DNA of 64,000 nt from Zygnema cylindricum (Eukaryota; Streptophyta; Zygnematophyceae; Zygnematales; Zygnemataceae), in NCBI GenBank assembly GCA_037447655.1, contig JBBHKE010001115.1, positions 94,325-158,324 of the forward strand, in the 5' to 3' direction. Below are positions 1-17,656 of the stretch, piece after piece. Under the pieces are notes generated by a model. That model made no database searches and was not told where the DNA came from. It worked only from the letters and a program-made list of their open reading frames with translations. The translations under genes were made by a program, and so were the position numbers. Within the stretch, counting starts at the first letter, position 1, and each line of letters begins with the position of its first letter.

Positions 1-2
1 TT

Positions 3-68
3 CCTTCAAACTGGAATGGTCTTCTACTTGAGCTTCCTGCAAAAATTGATGCGATGACAGCTTCTTAA
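3..68 (+). other. possible 3' end of an upstream gene (very weak)
   Basis: An open frame runs in from the window edge and stops at a TAA at 66-68, with a protein-like composition (ends LPAKIDAMTAS). It could be the last codons of a gene lying before the window. Nothing else supports it, and I recognise no family. Confidence 0.15.
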
Positions 69-2160
69 TACTCGTTTTTAGGTGAATTGGTCTTTGATGG
101 CATAGTTGTCGCGTAGAATAAGGGCTCTCCAAAGTTGACGACTGAATTAATTCGTGATTTGATTGAACATACAAATTTTTTAAAAATTGTAGAGGGCTAT
201 GAATAATAAGATTGAATATCAGAGCATAAAAAATGTTTTCTTTCCTGCAGTGTAAGATCAAAAAGCCAAACAGACATGGCTTTAACATGACAGAAAAGTC
301 CATTTGTTGGTCACATACCTCAACAGCTGTCGCTTGTGTACAAAATCCAAACATTCTTTCTACTTCGTACCGCGTACGGACGCACGTGTTAAAAGTTGGA
401 GAGGGTGGCACAAAGCGAAGGCGTCGACTAGAAGGCCTTTGAGCACAAGATACGTTAATAGGTCTAGCTGCAATAGCCTCAGGCGTGCGAACACTTATTG
501 CTGAAGTTAGCTCATTAGATGCAAGCGATCTCAAAGAGATAGAAGTCAGATGAGGGTAGTTGAGTAAGGAAGCCATGGCTACCCTGTGGAAATTCTTCGT
601 TGCAGACCTTGAAGCCGAGGGGACATGTGTACAACGTCCAGGCTACATGAAACGTTCTATGCTCCCCGTTCGCCAGTCAGTGCTCCATTATTTTTACAAT
701 TTTGCTGACCAGCAATACGTGCACGTGGAAGCACAATCGAAAGGTTTCAAACAGCTGAATTCGGCCGCGTGGCGCTAGACAAAAGCTTAGATGTTAACCG
801 TTCTATGACATCTTTTAACTTTGTACAACTACGCCAATTTCTACGCTTAACTGGGTGTGTAGAATTTTCATGAAACGTATCAGTCTGTTTACGTTTGCAC
901 AAGACAATTGGGAGCTGCTACAAAATTAGTGGTGGCTGCATGGAACAAAAATATAAAGAGAAACCTGGCAGACGATCAATAAACTTCTGCCAAACGTGTG
1001 TCACTTATTATTCAAATGTCGGTGCATATACGTGTCATAAGCTCGCCAGAGAAATATGTCGGCGCAACTGAGAAAGCGAAGAAATGAGACGAGACGCGAT
1101 TCTGTGCTAAACGCTCGCCAGCTGAAGGCCATCCATGCTGAAATGACGACACGTAGATACATGCTACATTTACAAGCAGCTCAGAAGTCGGCTATACTCC
1201 CGTACTCTGTGCTTGAAATTTGAACCGCACGGGATAGTTTTAGGAGACCGTCCTCTGCGCTATGAGTGACACGTAGTACAGTAGAGCTTGCAGGCATGAG
1301 AATATCATGCTGCAAAGATTTCATACATCGCCGTACAATTCAACCTTAATTCAATTCACTTTCTACTTTGGATTCCCCACATGCGTCTGAGAATTTATAG
1401 GCTCGATCTCATGATGCTGGCTTTGTAATTAGCAAGTTGTGTACGAAAACACCCCTAATCATTGTTTGTTGATGTATTCGCCTCCATTGGGGTGGCCACA
1501 CGACGCTTGTGCCTGTGATAGTACAATGTAGGAGACTGCAGTTTTGTACTTCACCTCGTGCAAATAAATTTCTTCTCCTCCGTTACGCTGAGCAGCAATA
1601 TTACTACTATGCGTTAATATTGCGTTTTTTCTGCTATCCTGTCCTTCACTTGCTTGTCCTCTTTTCTCTCTTTTTTGTGGAGAAAGGAACATGGAAAGAA
1701 AAAGAGATATCTTCAGAGATTCTTGAATCATGAGCTGCTCTATTTTTGCAAACTGATATCATCACATTATATTCTTTCTTCCTGTTTCATTTATATTTTT
1801 GGTTCACTCTTCGCATAAAAAATGCTTTTTTAGTTTGTTATATTTGTTAGATACTCTATTCAATAACAAAAGACATTGGAACAGAGCCGCTTATACAATC
1901 TCACAGTTTTTGCACGGATCTTTTGTTAATCTGGGCAACTTTATCTGTCGATATTCAATTCCTGTCTGACTCTCTGTAGCTTGGTCACCGGAGATCAAGG
2001 TATCGATTTTTTCTTTCAAAAAAAAGTTTACCTCGTTAGTAAAAACTATTTTTGGTTCAGGCGTTAGGGCTCTAGAATTCTCGAGCCTGCAAGCACTCCA
2101 TTCTTTTAAACACAGATCCTGCCAAAAAAAACATTGCCTTCTTGCTATTGGCTGATAACT
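69..2160. other. non-coding stretch upstream of HPT, no supported gene
   Basis: Two kilobases of mixed, AT-leaning sequence. Open frames at about 560-778 and 1459-1733 have no recognisable motif and no convincing splice context. The part just before 2161 should contain the promoter and 5' UTR of the prenyltransferase gene, but I see no clear TATA box. Confidence 0.5.
1056..1223 (+). other. small ORF of 55 codons, unrecognised
   Basis: ATG at 1056, stop TGA at 1221-1223. The product would be basic and Arg-rich at the N-terminus (starts MSAQLRKRRNETRRD) and helix-prone. I recognise no family. It could be a small peptide gene, part of an exon, or chance. It is recorded only because its composition is more protein-like than its neighbours. 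Confidence 0.15.
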
Positions 2161-5100
2161 ATGTTCTCTCATGGCTGCCACGTGTCATCAAAAGTTACAT
2201 TTCCTTCGCAAGGAGTGGCTTTGTTTGGCGCGAGAACCAGAACTATTTCCTGTCAACAAATCAGGCGCCTCTCAGGTCTGTTGAGTGTATGTTTTTTATT
2301 TTTTGGTTCCTATTCTTCGTAGTTAATGAAATGCCTCTCTGAAAGTCAAGCTTGTATTTTGAGCAAACCTACGGTATGGCTACAAGAAATGGCACCGAGG
2401 CCCGGTTTATTACGACTGAACTTTTCTTGCCTCCGTTATTGCAGCCACAGTCGGGGGGTATAACATGGTAGTTTTTTATATCATAATGTTGAAATCTAGT
2501 TTTTCTGCTGATCCTGCAAATTTGCTTTGTTCCTCTCTTGGAATGCAGAATGCTCAGCTGTTCTTAAACCGAGGCAACAACTTCATTTAACGCAGTCAGG
2601 GACGCCTAGTTCAACTAAGGTGATTTTTTGCAAAGTAGTAAAATCTAATGAATTGGGCGAGCTGATGGGAGCCCCGTTGTTATCCATGAAGCGACAGCGC
2701 TTTCGATATGAAAAGAAGAGGTTGAGTAACCAAAAGAAAACAAGAAGTTGCAGAGTAACTGCAACAGCTTCTCCTCGCGACATTGATAGCTCCACACTAC
2801 AGAGTATGTTACATGTTTCTGTCTGGTTGCATAGTACTGGTCTTGCAATTTTCGCCTACCTTGCTTCCTTCTTAGTAACTTGTACAGCATGAGTATATGA
2901 AACAGTCAGCTGGGATGTTTCGATGTGCATGGTACTTCTTGTAATAGTACATTGTTTTCTTGTTCGGTTAGACAAGAAAGGAGATGTTGACAGCTTCTTG
3001 GGGGTAATGTGCAAGTTAGTGGTTTTTTTTTTTAATTATGCAAGAAAGTACCCTCCTGGAAATGTTGTAGGGCACGATGCAGACACAGATCTCTCGTCAG
3101 CCTTGCTTTGGGCAGACGCCTTCTGGCGATTTACACGACCTCACACCATAATTGGAACTGTAAGCATTTAAAGCTGAAATTTTCTTTACCAAAACCAAAC
3201 TAAATTTTACAAAGTTGTCAAATTATTCATTCAATTGGAGTAATTTTTTTCTGAGGGCTGGCGCTTGCATTGTGTATTTGTTGTATGCATCATTGCTGAT
3301 CAGTTTTGGGTGGAATTTTGGGCTGGAACTTCATCAGACTCTTAGCGTCGTTTCCGTGTCTTTATTGGCAGTCGACTCCACAGCCCAGTTTGGTGTTCAC
3401 TGGATCACGGGTCTACTGCAGGTCGGCTTCTTCATGCCTTAAATTGTTTTTGCTTCCCGAAATGGCGTGACTATCTCGTCCTTTTTTTCTTTCTCTTCTC
3501 CTTTTCTCAGATGGAACGGTGTTTGGTTCCTATTTTGATCTGCTACTTTTCCAACCTACCTGCTGATCACAACTTCTTTTAATGATTTCGCTCGTGACTT
3601 TCATGATCTTGTGCGGTTCCCGGTCTTGCAGGCACTTGTACCGGCGTTGTTGATGAACATTTACATTGTTGGGTTAAACCAGCTGTTTGACATAGAGATT
3701 GACAAGGTTGGTTTGCCACTTCAACTTCACCCACTTTTCAGAAGTTGACTTTTTTTTTGCAAGCAAACTGCTTCTGCTTTTTGTTTCAAAGGTGTGTGTA
3801 GTCCATCTAAAATAGAAATTTTATTGCAGGTGAATAAGCCATACCTGCCATTGGCGTCAGGAGAATTTTCGGTTGGAACGGCCGTTAGTATTGTTAGTGT
3901 GGCAGCTGCTACGGTGAGGCAACAGATCCATTCAAAGAGGATGTTGTTGAAATTTTTGTTTGTGGAAATTCTTGTTTTATACGACAAGATTGTAAGCTAC
4001 AGGTGCACACAAGGTAGAGTCACTCCGTAGCAGTTGGATGGACTCCTAGGGTGACTTTGAGCTTCAGGGGTAGCATATGCTTTTAAATATTTAGTATACT
4101 GGTGTAACGTTCTTAGAATTACGTAATCCGGTGGATGTTTTGGTAGCATCAGAAATTGAGTCGGGGGGTAAAATTTTAGCACTTGGTATTGCAAATTGAA
4201 ATTTGTTCAACTTACTGGAATATAGTGGCTCTTCTTTTCTAAACCAGAAGCCACAGCCTCTTAACAATTCTGTCAAGTTATAAAAGAAAAAATGGTCTGG
4301 ACCTGCTGGCATAGTGATGTATGTAAGCATGTTGTACATTCAGTTAGGGCAGCAAAATCTTTCCGGAGAAAGGGGCCAATTATCTCTCAACCTTTACAAT
4401 AGGCTTATGGTTTATATCAGGAAAAACGCGTTTTTCATTTAAAATTCGGTAATTTTTTTATCAATCGTTCTGGGGGGTTCTTTTGTTCTAATCATGATTT
4501 TGTTGCTACTGGCAAATATAGCAATAGCTAAAGCTTTTGAGAAATTGAAGATTTCTTTGATTTCTGGTTGTGGTTGAAGAGCATGACCCTTGTCGGCCTT
4601 AAAAATGTACAACTTTTGATGATACTGCACTGTTGTAAACTGTGAAAATCAAAACAAACATGTTGGCGTATCAGTTGATCACACAAAGATTTCAAATGTA
4701 GGTGTTGTCGGTATGCAGTATATCTTAACTGAATAATGAAGTATAGAATAGTGTTTTTTGTCCTTAAATTGGTTCAAATTGTGGAGGATTGCAGAGTTTA
4801 GCCATTGGGTTGGCGGTTGGCTCAAAAGCACTTCTCCTAACACTGGTGGTCTCCATGCTGCTTGGAACAGCTTACTCCATTGATGTGAGGACTTCAATTT
4901 TTTTTCTTTATGTCCTGTTTTGTCAGATTGCACCATTTTTTGTCCTATTTTTGTTGCATACCTTGATGTCATTGGGTGAATTTTACCTTGTGGCTTTTAT
5001 GTTAATTAATCTGTCGGTTGTTTCGCCCCTCACTTCACTTGCTCTTACAAATGTGTAAAACACTTAAACCTACCTTATAAAATATTTTATTTTTCCATGT

Positions 5101-8100
5101 TTCCCTTTTCTCTCATACTGGGGTTTGATCTACCTTCTATTTGTTTGAAGTCCATTACCTCTCGCCGCACTTTAGTGTAAATATACACTGTGCGATTAAT
5201 AGCATTACTGGCCAGTAATCGCAGTAATTGCATAGAAAACTGACCGATAATTACAGCTTTCTGTATGATTACTGTGACTACTGGAATAATGCAAGTAATT
5301 GCACAGTGTGATTAATTTATTAGCTTCTAGGTCGGTTTGTGCGGCCAAATGGAATCGACACTGGTTCCTTAGTGGCTGGTTACACCCAGGCCTTGAGAAC
5401 TGTTCTGTCCTCTGCCTGTTCTGTCCTTCTGGCTCTGTTTTGTCCTTGGGCGTTCGCAGAGCTGAAAAGGTTCTGGGAAGGGGGTTGGTCCGTGCAGCTG
5501 CCTGGCCTCAGATGGAAGCGATTTCCCCTTATGGCAGCCGGATGCATCCTGGCCGTGAGGGCGATAGTGGTGCAGCTTGGCTTCTTCTGCCATATGAAGG
5601 TGATGACTTGTCGAAAGAATTTTTATGGTCAGTGTTGGTGGGTATTTTTATGGTCAGTATCTATACAGAAATGAAAATATTTTTCTTATGGTCAGAATCT
5701 CTGCATACACGAAAATGCTTTTTATAACTGTCTCTTTGTAGTTTTGAGACGAATTGCTTGGGAAACCTGGTTGCACATGATCGAATGTTGCTTCAGCAAA
5801 GAGAGAAGTTTTGACATTTGTTCAGAAATTTGTGGAGAACTGTTTGGAGGTTGTCAAGATCTTCATAGATGGGTTGTCACAAATTCGTCCTGACTTTGGA
5901 GGATTAAGCACTTCCGAGTTCTGACGGTTCTCGAGTACAGTGGGCTATCTGGCTTAGCAGAAGAATTGCAATTTTTTCCAGATTGATGTGCTCTTTTAGC
6001 GAGATAATGGGAGTCTACTTTTGAGTTTAGTTGGAATAGAGTGATGAAATTCATAGAGCTCAAGAAAAGACGGGCACTGGGGAGCTTGTGCAGTTTGCGT
6101 TGAATCAACCAGCCGTTTTGAGCCGTCCATTGATTTTTGCCACATCATTTATGTGCTTGTTTTCCATTGTTATTGCGCTTTTCAAGGTGAGAACACTTGC
6201 TACCCACCCTTCTTCTTTAATTAAATCAATTTGTTCATGTGTGAACTGCTCTTAAAGAGGGTTTTTTAAATAGTAAACTAATACATAGCTATCAATGTGG
6301 GTGCTCGTTCTGTTCGGCTTATTATACTTCTGTATCCTAAATAATTATTCTCTATTCGACATCTTATGATGTCTCTCCTGTTCCATCTCGTTTGAAAGTT
6401 TTCTTCGAGAAGTCTAGCGACCTGTAGAATTATATAGCGTTTGCTAAGGGAGGACTTCCTTATTGTGTTCTTGGTTTTACAGAAAAAAGGCTTTACCCAA
6501 GTGCCATACCTGCAGACTGTTGTTTTTTCAAGGATTGAAAAATGAAGCACTTGGTATCTCCTGTATTGCCTGAAATTGGCGAAAAATAATGATGTCCTTG
6601 TCTTCCTCTTATGTGATTCAGGTGTGAAGTAGGAGTTATTGGCAAAAGGAAAGAGCTGATGTTTCCTTGTCTTTGTTTGGGGAGTTTGTGTGTGAATAAC
6701 AAACAACACAGTTCCTTTTTCTTTTTTCTCCTTCTGCCCAGTTCCTTATTAACGGGTTTTGCTCACGGCTGTCTGCAGGACATCCCTGACCTGGAAGGAG
6801 ATCGTGAATTTGGAGTTGCTTCCTTCACAGTGCAGCTGGGCCAACGACGAGTGCGTTTCTTTTCTTTAAATGGAACTAAAAGAAATAAGCAGCAGGAGGA
6901 ATGAAGAGATGGAAGTTTTTCAGCAATCTGATCTTGGAATCAACTTAACTAAATCTGTGTGTGTCTATTTTCTTTCTAATTTGGTATATGGTAGTACGCC
7001 TAGTTATTCAAATATACTGACAGAAGCAAAGGCTGTTTCATTGCCGGTGTGCTACACCGCTGATTGCTATTAGATTTGGTAAATTATTGGCGTTATTACT
7101 TCATTATGATTGACTACTTGTGTTATGTTTTGTGGCGTGGCTCATTATGGGCCTCTCACCTAAATAGTGTTATTATCTGTGATTTATAATTTTGGGTCAA
7201 AAAGGCACACACGACGAAGAGTGATTAACTCTAATAACGACGGGCAACGTAGTGGTACTCAATCCAGGAATAATGTGAGACATTGCTGATTTTGTTTTTT
7301 GGTCTGCTAAAAACTTTTTTTAACAGGTGTTTTGGTCTTGCATAAGTATTCTTTTAGCTGCTTATGGTGGAGCTGTGCTTTTTGGCCTAACATCGTCGGC
7401 ATTTTGGAGTAGAGTGACCACGGTAAGATGCTCGACAGGGTTAGTAAACAACCAGAGAGGCATCCTATAATACGTCACATTTTCTCCTGTATTTTGCAAA
7501 TGTGGTCAGAGTAGTTGTGCTGTGAGTTGAACTATATATTAACGTGCCGGAAGGTTGATTGTCAGAAATCTCGGTATCACTGTCCTTTGTGTTAACGCTT
7601 ATCTCTTGCTTGTTCTGAGGGAGGTGAGGATAGCTGTTCTTTGTGTTAAACTTTAATTTGTTTTCATGTTTGAGGGAGGCGGAATCCACAGGTGGCGACT
7701 CACAGTGCCATGGGATTACTTCTTTGGCGGCGTGTTCAGGCTGTTGACTTAACAAGCCAAAGCTCTTTCTACGCGGCATATATGTTCATCTGGAAGGTGG
7801 GGTGGTTCTCATGGCTTTCAGGCTCGTGCTATGATCTTTGGAAAAAAATAAGTACTCTTGGGCTTGTGGTTGAGGTGTTTGAGTTGGAAAATTTTCCCTT
7901 TTTGACCTGTTGTGTTGTTTGGGGGAACTGTCATCTTCCTCTGAACCTTTCTCTAAATTATCTTTTGGTCAAATTGAAAGCTTTATGCAACACAGTTTGA
8001 ATAGGCGTGGGTCACTCTCCTAGAAAGGTCTAGTTCTGACATGGCATTGGTTGTGTACTTGTTTGCATCGATGCAGCTGTTTTACGCGGAGTATCTGTTT

Positions 8101-8118
8101 CTTCCTTTCCTGAGATAA
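2161..8118 (+). CDS. VTE2: homogentisate phytyltransferase (tocopherol biosynthesis), 13 exons, 429 aa
   Basis: Joins homogentisate to phytyl diphosphate, giving 2-methyl-6-phytylbenzoquinol, the committed step to tocopherols; a UbiA-type integral membrane enzyme of the plastid envelope. Exons: 2161-2275, 2549-2803, 3083-3159, 3338-3421, 3632-3706, 3830-3913, 4795-4884, 5498-5599, 6094-6186, 6779-6850, 7327-7422, 7692-7796, 8077-8118; all phases close. Residues 1 to about 120 are Ser/Arg/Lys-rich and look like a transit peptide. FWRFTRPHTIIGT opens the membrane domain. Two Asp-rich, Mg-diphosphate-binding motifs are present: NQLFDIEID (about residues 194-202) and DIPDLEGD (326-333). The C-terminus LFYAEYLFLPFL is typical of HPT and argues against the solanesyltransferase paralogue. 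Length is close to the Arabidopsis enzyme (393 aa), with a longer leader. Least certain is the ATG at 2161: it was chosen because the 2275/2549 junction restores frame. A start inside exon 2 is possible. Confidence 0.93.
5186..5308. repeat. short foldback element in HPT intron 7
   Basis: CACTGTGC at the left end is answered by GCACAGTG at the right end, and the inner parts (ATTACTG and CAGTAAT blocks) also pair. This makes a folded element of about 120 bp between the exons ending 4884 and starting 5498. It has no coding capacity and is probably a small MITE. Confidence 0.5.
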
Positions 8119-9977
8119 GCAACTTAGTTCAAAACCAGTTTGTTTTTTGCCTGTAAAGACGGTGGACACAACTGGAGCAACACCTTCTATTGGCTTAACA
8201 ATAATGGCTTGCCGCAATTGATCGGCTGTGCTGCTATTTAGCCTCGTCAGGGTTTTTTGTACTCCTCCTGGTTTCTGGCATCTTGGAGGCCAGCGATAGA
8301 GAGGAGTGTAGTTCTCATATAAACAAACCAGATCTGAATATTTTAACAATTCTTTCGCTGTACTCATAATATGTTATATAGTTCAACCGGGACAGTACTA
8401 TTTGGACGAGATGCAAAGTCATGCCTTCTTCTGTGATTTTTTTTTCTTTCAAATTTGAAATTAGTTAGTTATGAAACATAGCCAATGATGCTCTCTACTT
8501 TTTTGGCGAGAGGGAGAGGAGGAAATGCGTGTTGGTAATGCATGTGTGATATGGTATGGAAGATGTTATTCTCATTTCCTGCATATGTTGCTGCATGCAT
8601 CTCGTGCATAGAGGGCCTAAGCCGGAAGGATATTCTGGTCCAAATCATTGAAAATATGTACAGTAGATTATTTATGTAATCAACATGTGTGGTTAGTTGT
8701 TGACTTAAGAGTTTATCGTGCTCGCTTTTGACAGCGGGGCGAACCGCATTGTCTATAAATTCGAAATCCAGCAGCTCACCACCCAAATGAAAGTATCTGT
8801 TTTCAAATGAAACAACTTTCTCAGGATGAATAGCATATTATCCTGGTAGACTTGTACTTTCATTACTGTTTGACGCATTCCGTGCAAACTGAAAATGTAT
8901 TTGACCAGCCTGTTGTATACTCCTTTTGAAGTTCATAAATATGTCAGCAACTTATTCCCCCTGTTACTTGGTTTACTTCATTTGACTGGAGAATCTGTAT
9001 GGTGTTGACATCAATAACCCACCATGTAGCTCCTCAGATGCGGTTCACCAACAGGTTGTCTCCGCTTGTGTGATGGCGAAATTGTCCTCCCCTCCCCTCC
9101 CGCCCATCCCTCTCTCCCCTCCACCAACTAACAGACCAGGAAGCAGCGGCATTCTCGTTATTTCAACTCCACTCCACACTCGCTCACTAACAAGCAGAAA
9201 TTCCTCCTCCCCTCCCCCACGGCATCGACAATACTCCTCACAGCAACGCCAATCCTGTCATCCCCACCAGCAGTATGCAATCCCCTCCCCTCCTCCCTCC
9301 CCTCCTCCCATCATCAGCTATTCCTCCCCACCCACCCAGCCACCCCACATTGGCTACTCGACCCCTGCCCCTCTTTCCAAGCGGCAATCCTCCCCCCTCA
9401 AAAAACAAAAACCCGTTGTCCCTCGGGCACTTCCCCCTTTGTCAGCAGCGGCCCTACCGTTGCAAAAAAAAAAAAAGCTCCGACAAAGGTTTCTTACATT
9501 TCGTATTTTTTTTTTTTTTTGAAGTTAAAGGCAATAACTTCCACCGTACGTACTTCAAGTACGCGCAGTGCGAAGTACGTATTTCAGTGAGGTCGAAATA
9601 CCAATTTTGGCACGATATAAGTTTCCAGGCGAATTCTGGTCATCACGGTTCATCGATCAGAAACGCATCACAAATTTTAGCATTTTTTCAATATTTGAGA
9701 AGCGCAGACCGTGTTTCCTACCGACGCTGGCGGCGCATAGAAACGCTTAAAAATCTGTAAATTGTCTGACATATGGTTGTGCCACGTTGGAGAAAGTTTT
9801 TTGGTACGATGGCAGTACGAAGTACGAACTGCAGCAGTTCTTACTGAGTAATTGAGTATTTACAGTTCTATCGTACTTTCGTTCGATGGCATAAACTCAA
9901 TAAAGGCATAAAGTGATAAAGTGCAGCCACGTGACGTGACGTGAACTCTCACAGCCATCGTTGCATCCCTCGGCGCA
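8119..9977. other. intergenic region between HPT and SDR genes
   Basis: Contains the HPT 3' UTR and then sequence without recognised genes. From about 9080 to 9470 it is rich in CCCTCC/CCTCCC words, followed by A and T runs near 9462 and 9510. Around 9545-9590 and 9800-9880 short AGTACG/AAGTACG words recur. The last 60 bases hold an ACGTG cluster before the next gene. Confidence 0.5.
9927..9945 (+). promoter_or_regulatory. G-box / ACGTG (ABRE-like) cluster
   Basis: A CACGTG palindrome at 9928-9933 is followed at once by further GACGTG words, 33-50 bases before the SDR start codon. In plants ACGTG cores are bound by bZIP and bHLH factors, often in light or ABA responses. Function here is inferred from motif and position only. 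Confidence 0.35.
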
Positions 9978-16640
<6,663 letters not shown>

Positions 16641-17261
16641 TTGGTTTTTCAGACTTTTTAGGGTTTTTAAACCCTAAAAAACGCTATAGCGGCTACCCTA
16701 CTGCAGCTGGCTCCTTTGTGATACTCCAACATGTCTGTAAGTGGAAAACAGTTGAAATAACGGATTGTGTAGTAAGGAACAGTTTTGGAGAAGTTGAGCT
16801 AGTACTTATAGTATATATAAGTACTTAATAGTACTTATAGTGCTTATTGTACTTGAAACAGTCCTGGATAAGGGACTTTGTATAGGAAACTTTTGTACGA
16901 CGAGCTATCTGTAAATGTAAATCATCTGTAAGTTTTGTCTCAGTGTGTTAAAGTTAGTGTGGTTACCATGGTTTAGTTGTGGTTGTATTTGTGACGATTG
17001 TCGAGAGCTTCGAGACAAGTCCGATAAATTGTGGGATCACTTTTCTGGGGGAGGCTTTTCTTGTCCTCTGTGTTCAAGTGGGATTTTCTCTCTCTTTTTT
17101 TGATAGGAAGTTCCATGTGATACTCCTACCGTTGGATCCGACACAGCTTCATGGGTGTGCAAATGTTCAGTGGAATGCCTAAAGGAGAATATGGTGAAAA
17201 CATGTCTTCTGTAACACATCATCGATTGAAATACAAATCGCAAATTCACCAAGATCAGAAC

Positions 17262-17410
17262 TACACTGAATCGCTTTTAGTGCATTTTTTTTTCGCCACT
17301 AAAATCGACTTTTTACGATGCAAATGTGTCCAATTTCCGTCTGGAGACTGCCAATTGGAAGCAGTCGTCAGATTAATAATCTGACGTATTTATGGAGAGA
17401 AAATGTTTGA
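17262..17410. mobile_element. MITE family A, left part only
   Basis: Starts TACACTGAATCGCTTTTAG and continues through TTTCGCCACTAAAA and the core ending GGAGAGAAAATG. The right terminal repeat is missing, so this is a truncated copy. Confidence 0.6.
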
Positions 17411-17656
17411 AGTTGTGAAAAGGACTCGACGCTCAATTCCCGATGTAGTAAGCTGCCTCAAAATATGATGGTAAAGCTGGTCACATAGTGCTACACTATT
17501 TTCTGAACTTTCATACTGAATGTGTTGACGTCCTGGTAATGCCGGAGACTTGAAGACGTTTAAAAGATTGGTCCATGTGTGGAACTTATATGTGGAGTAA
17601 TTATTATTGCAAGCTGAAAGTGCAAAAAAACACAGGAGACTTCATTAAGAACGCAT

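Noticed and set aside
2971-3003. Small candidate exon (NKKGDVDSFLG) in the HPT leader region
   Set aside because: Its end phase does not fit the next exon, while direct joining of 2803 to 3083 keeps frame and the expected spacing to FWRF.
9073-9522. Pro/Ser-rich ORF of about 149 codons, superficially extensin-like (SPPPSPPP)
   Set aside because: No signal peptide, no regular SPPPP-Tyr repeats, and it ends in A and T runs; best explained by a CCCTCC-rich tract.
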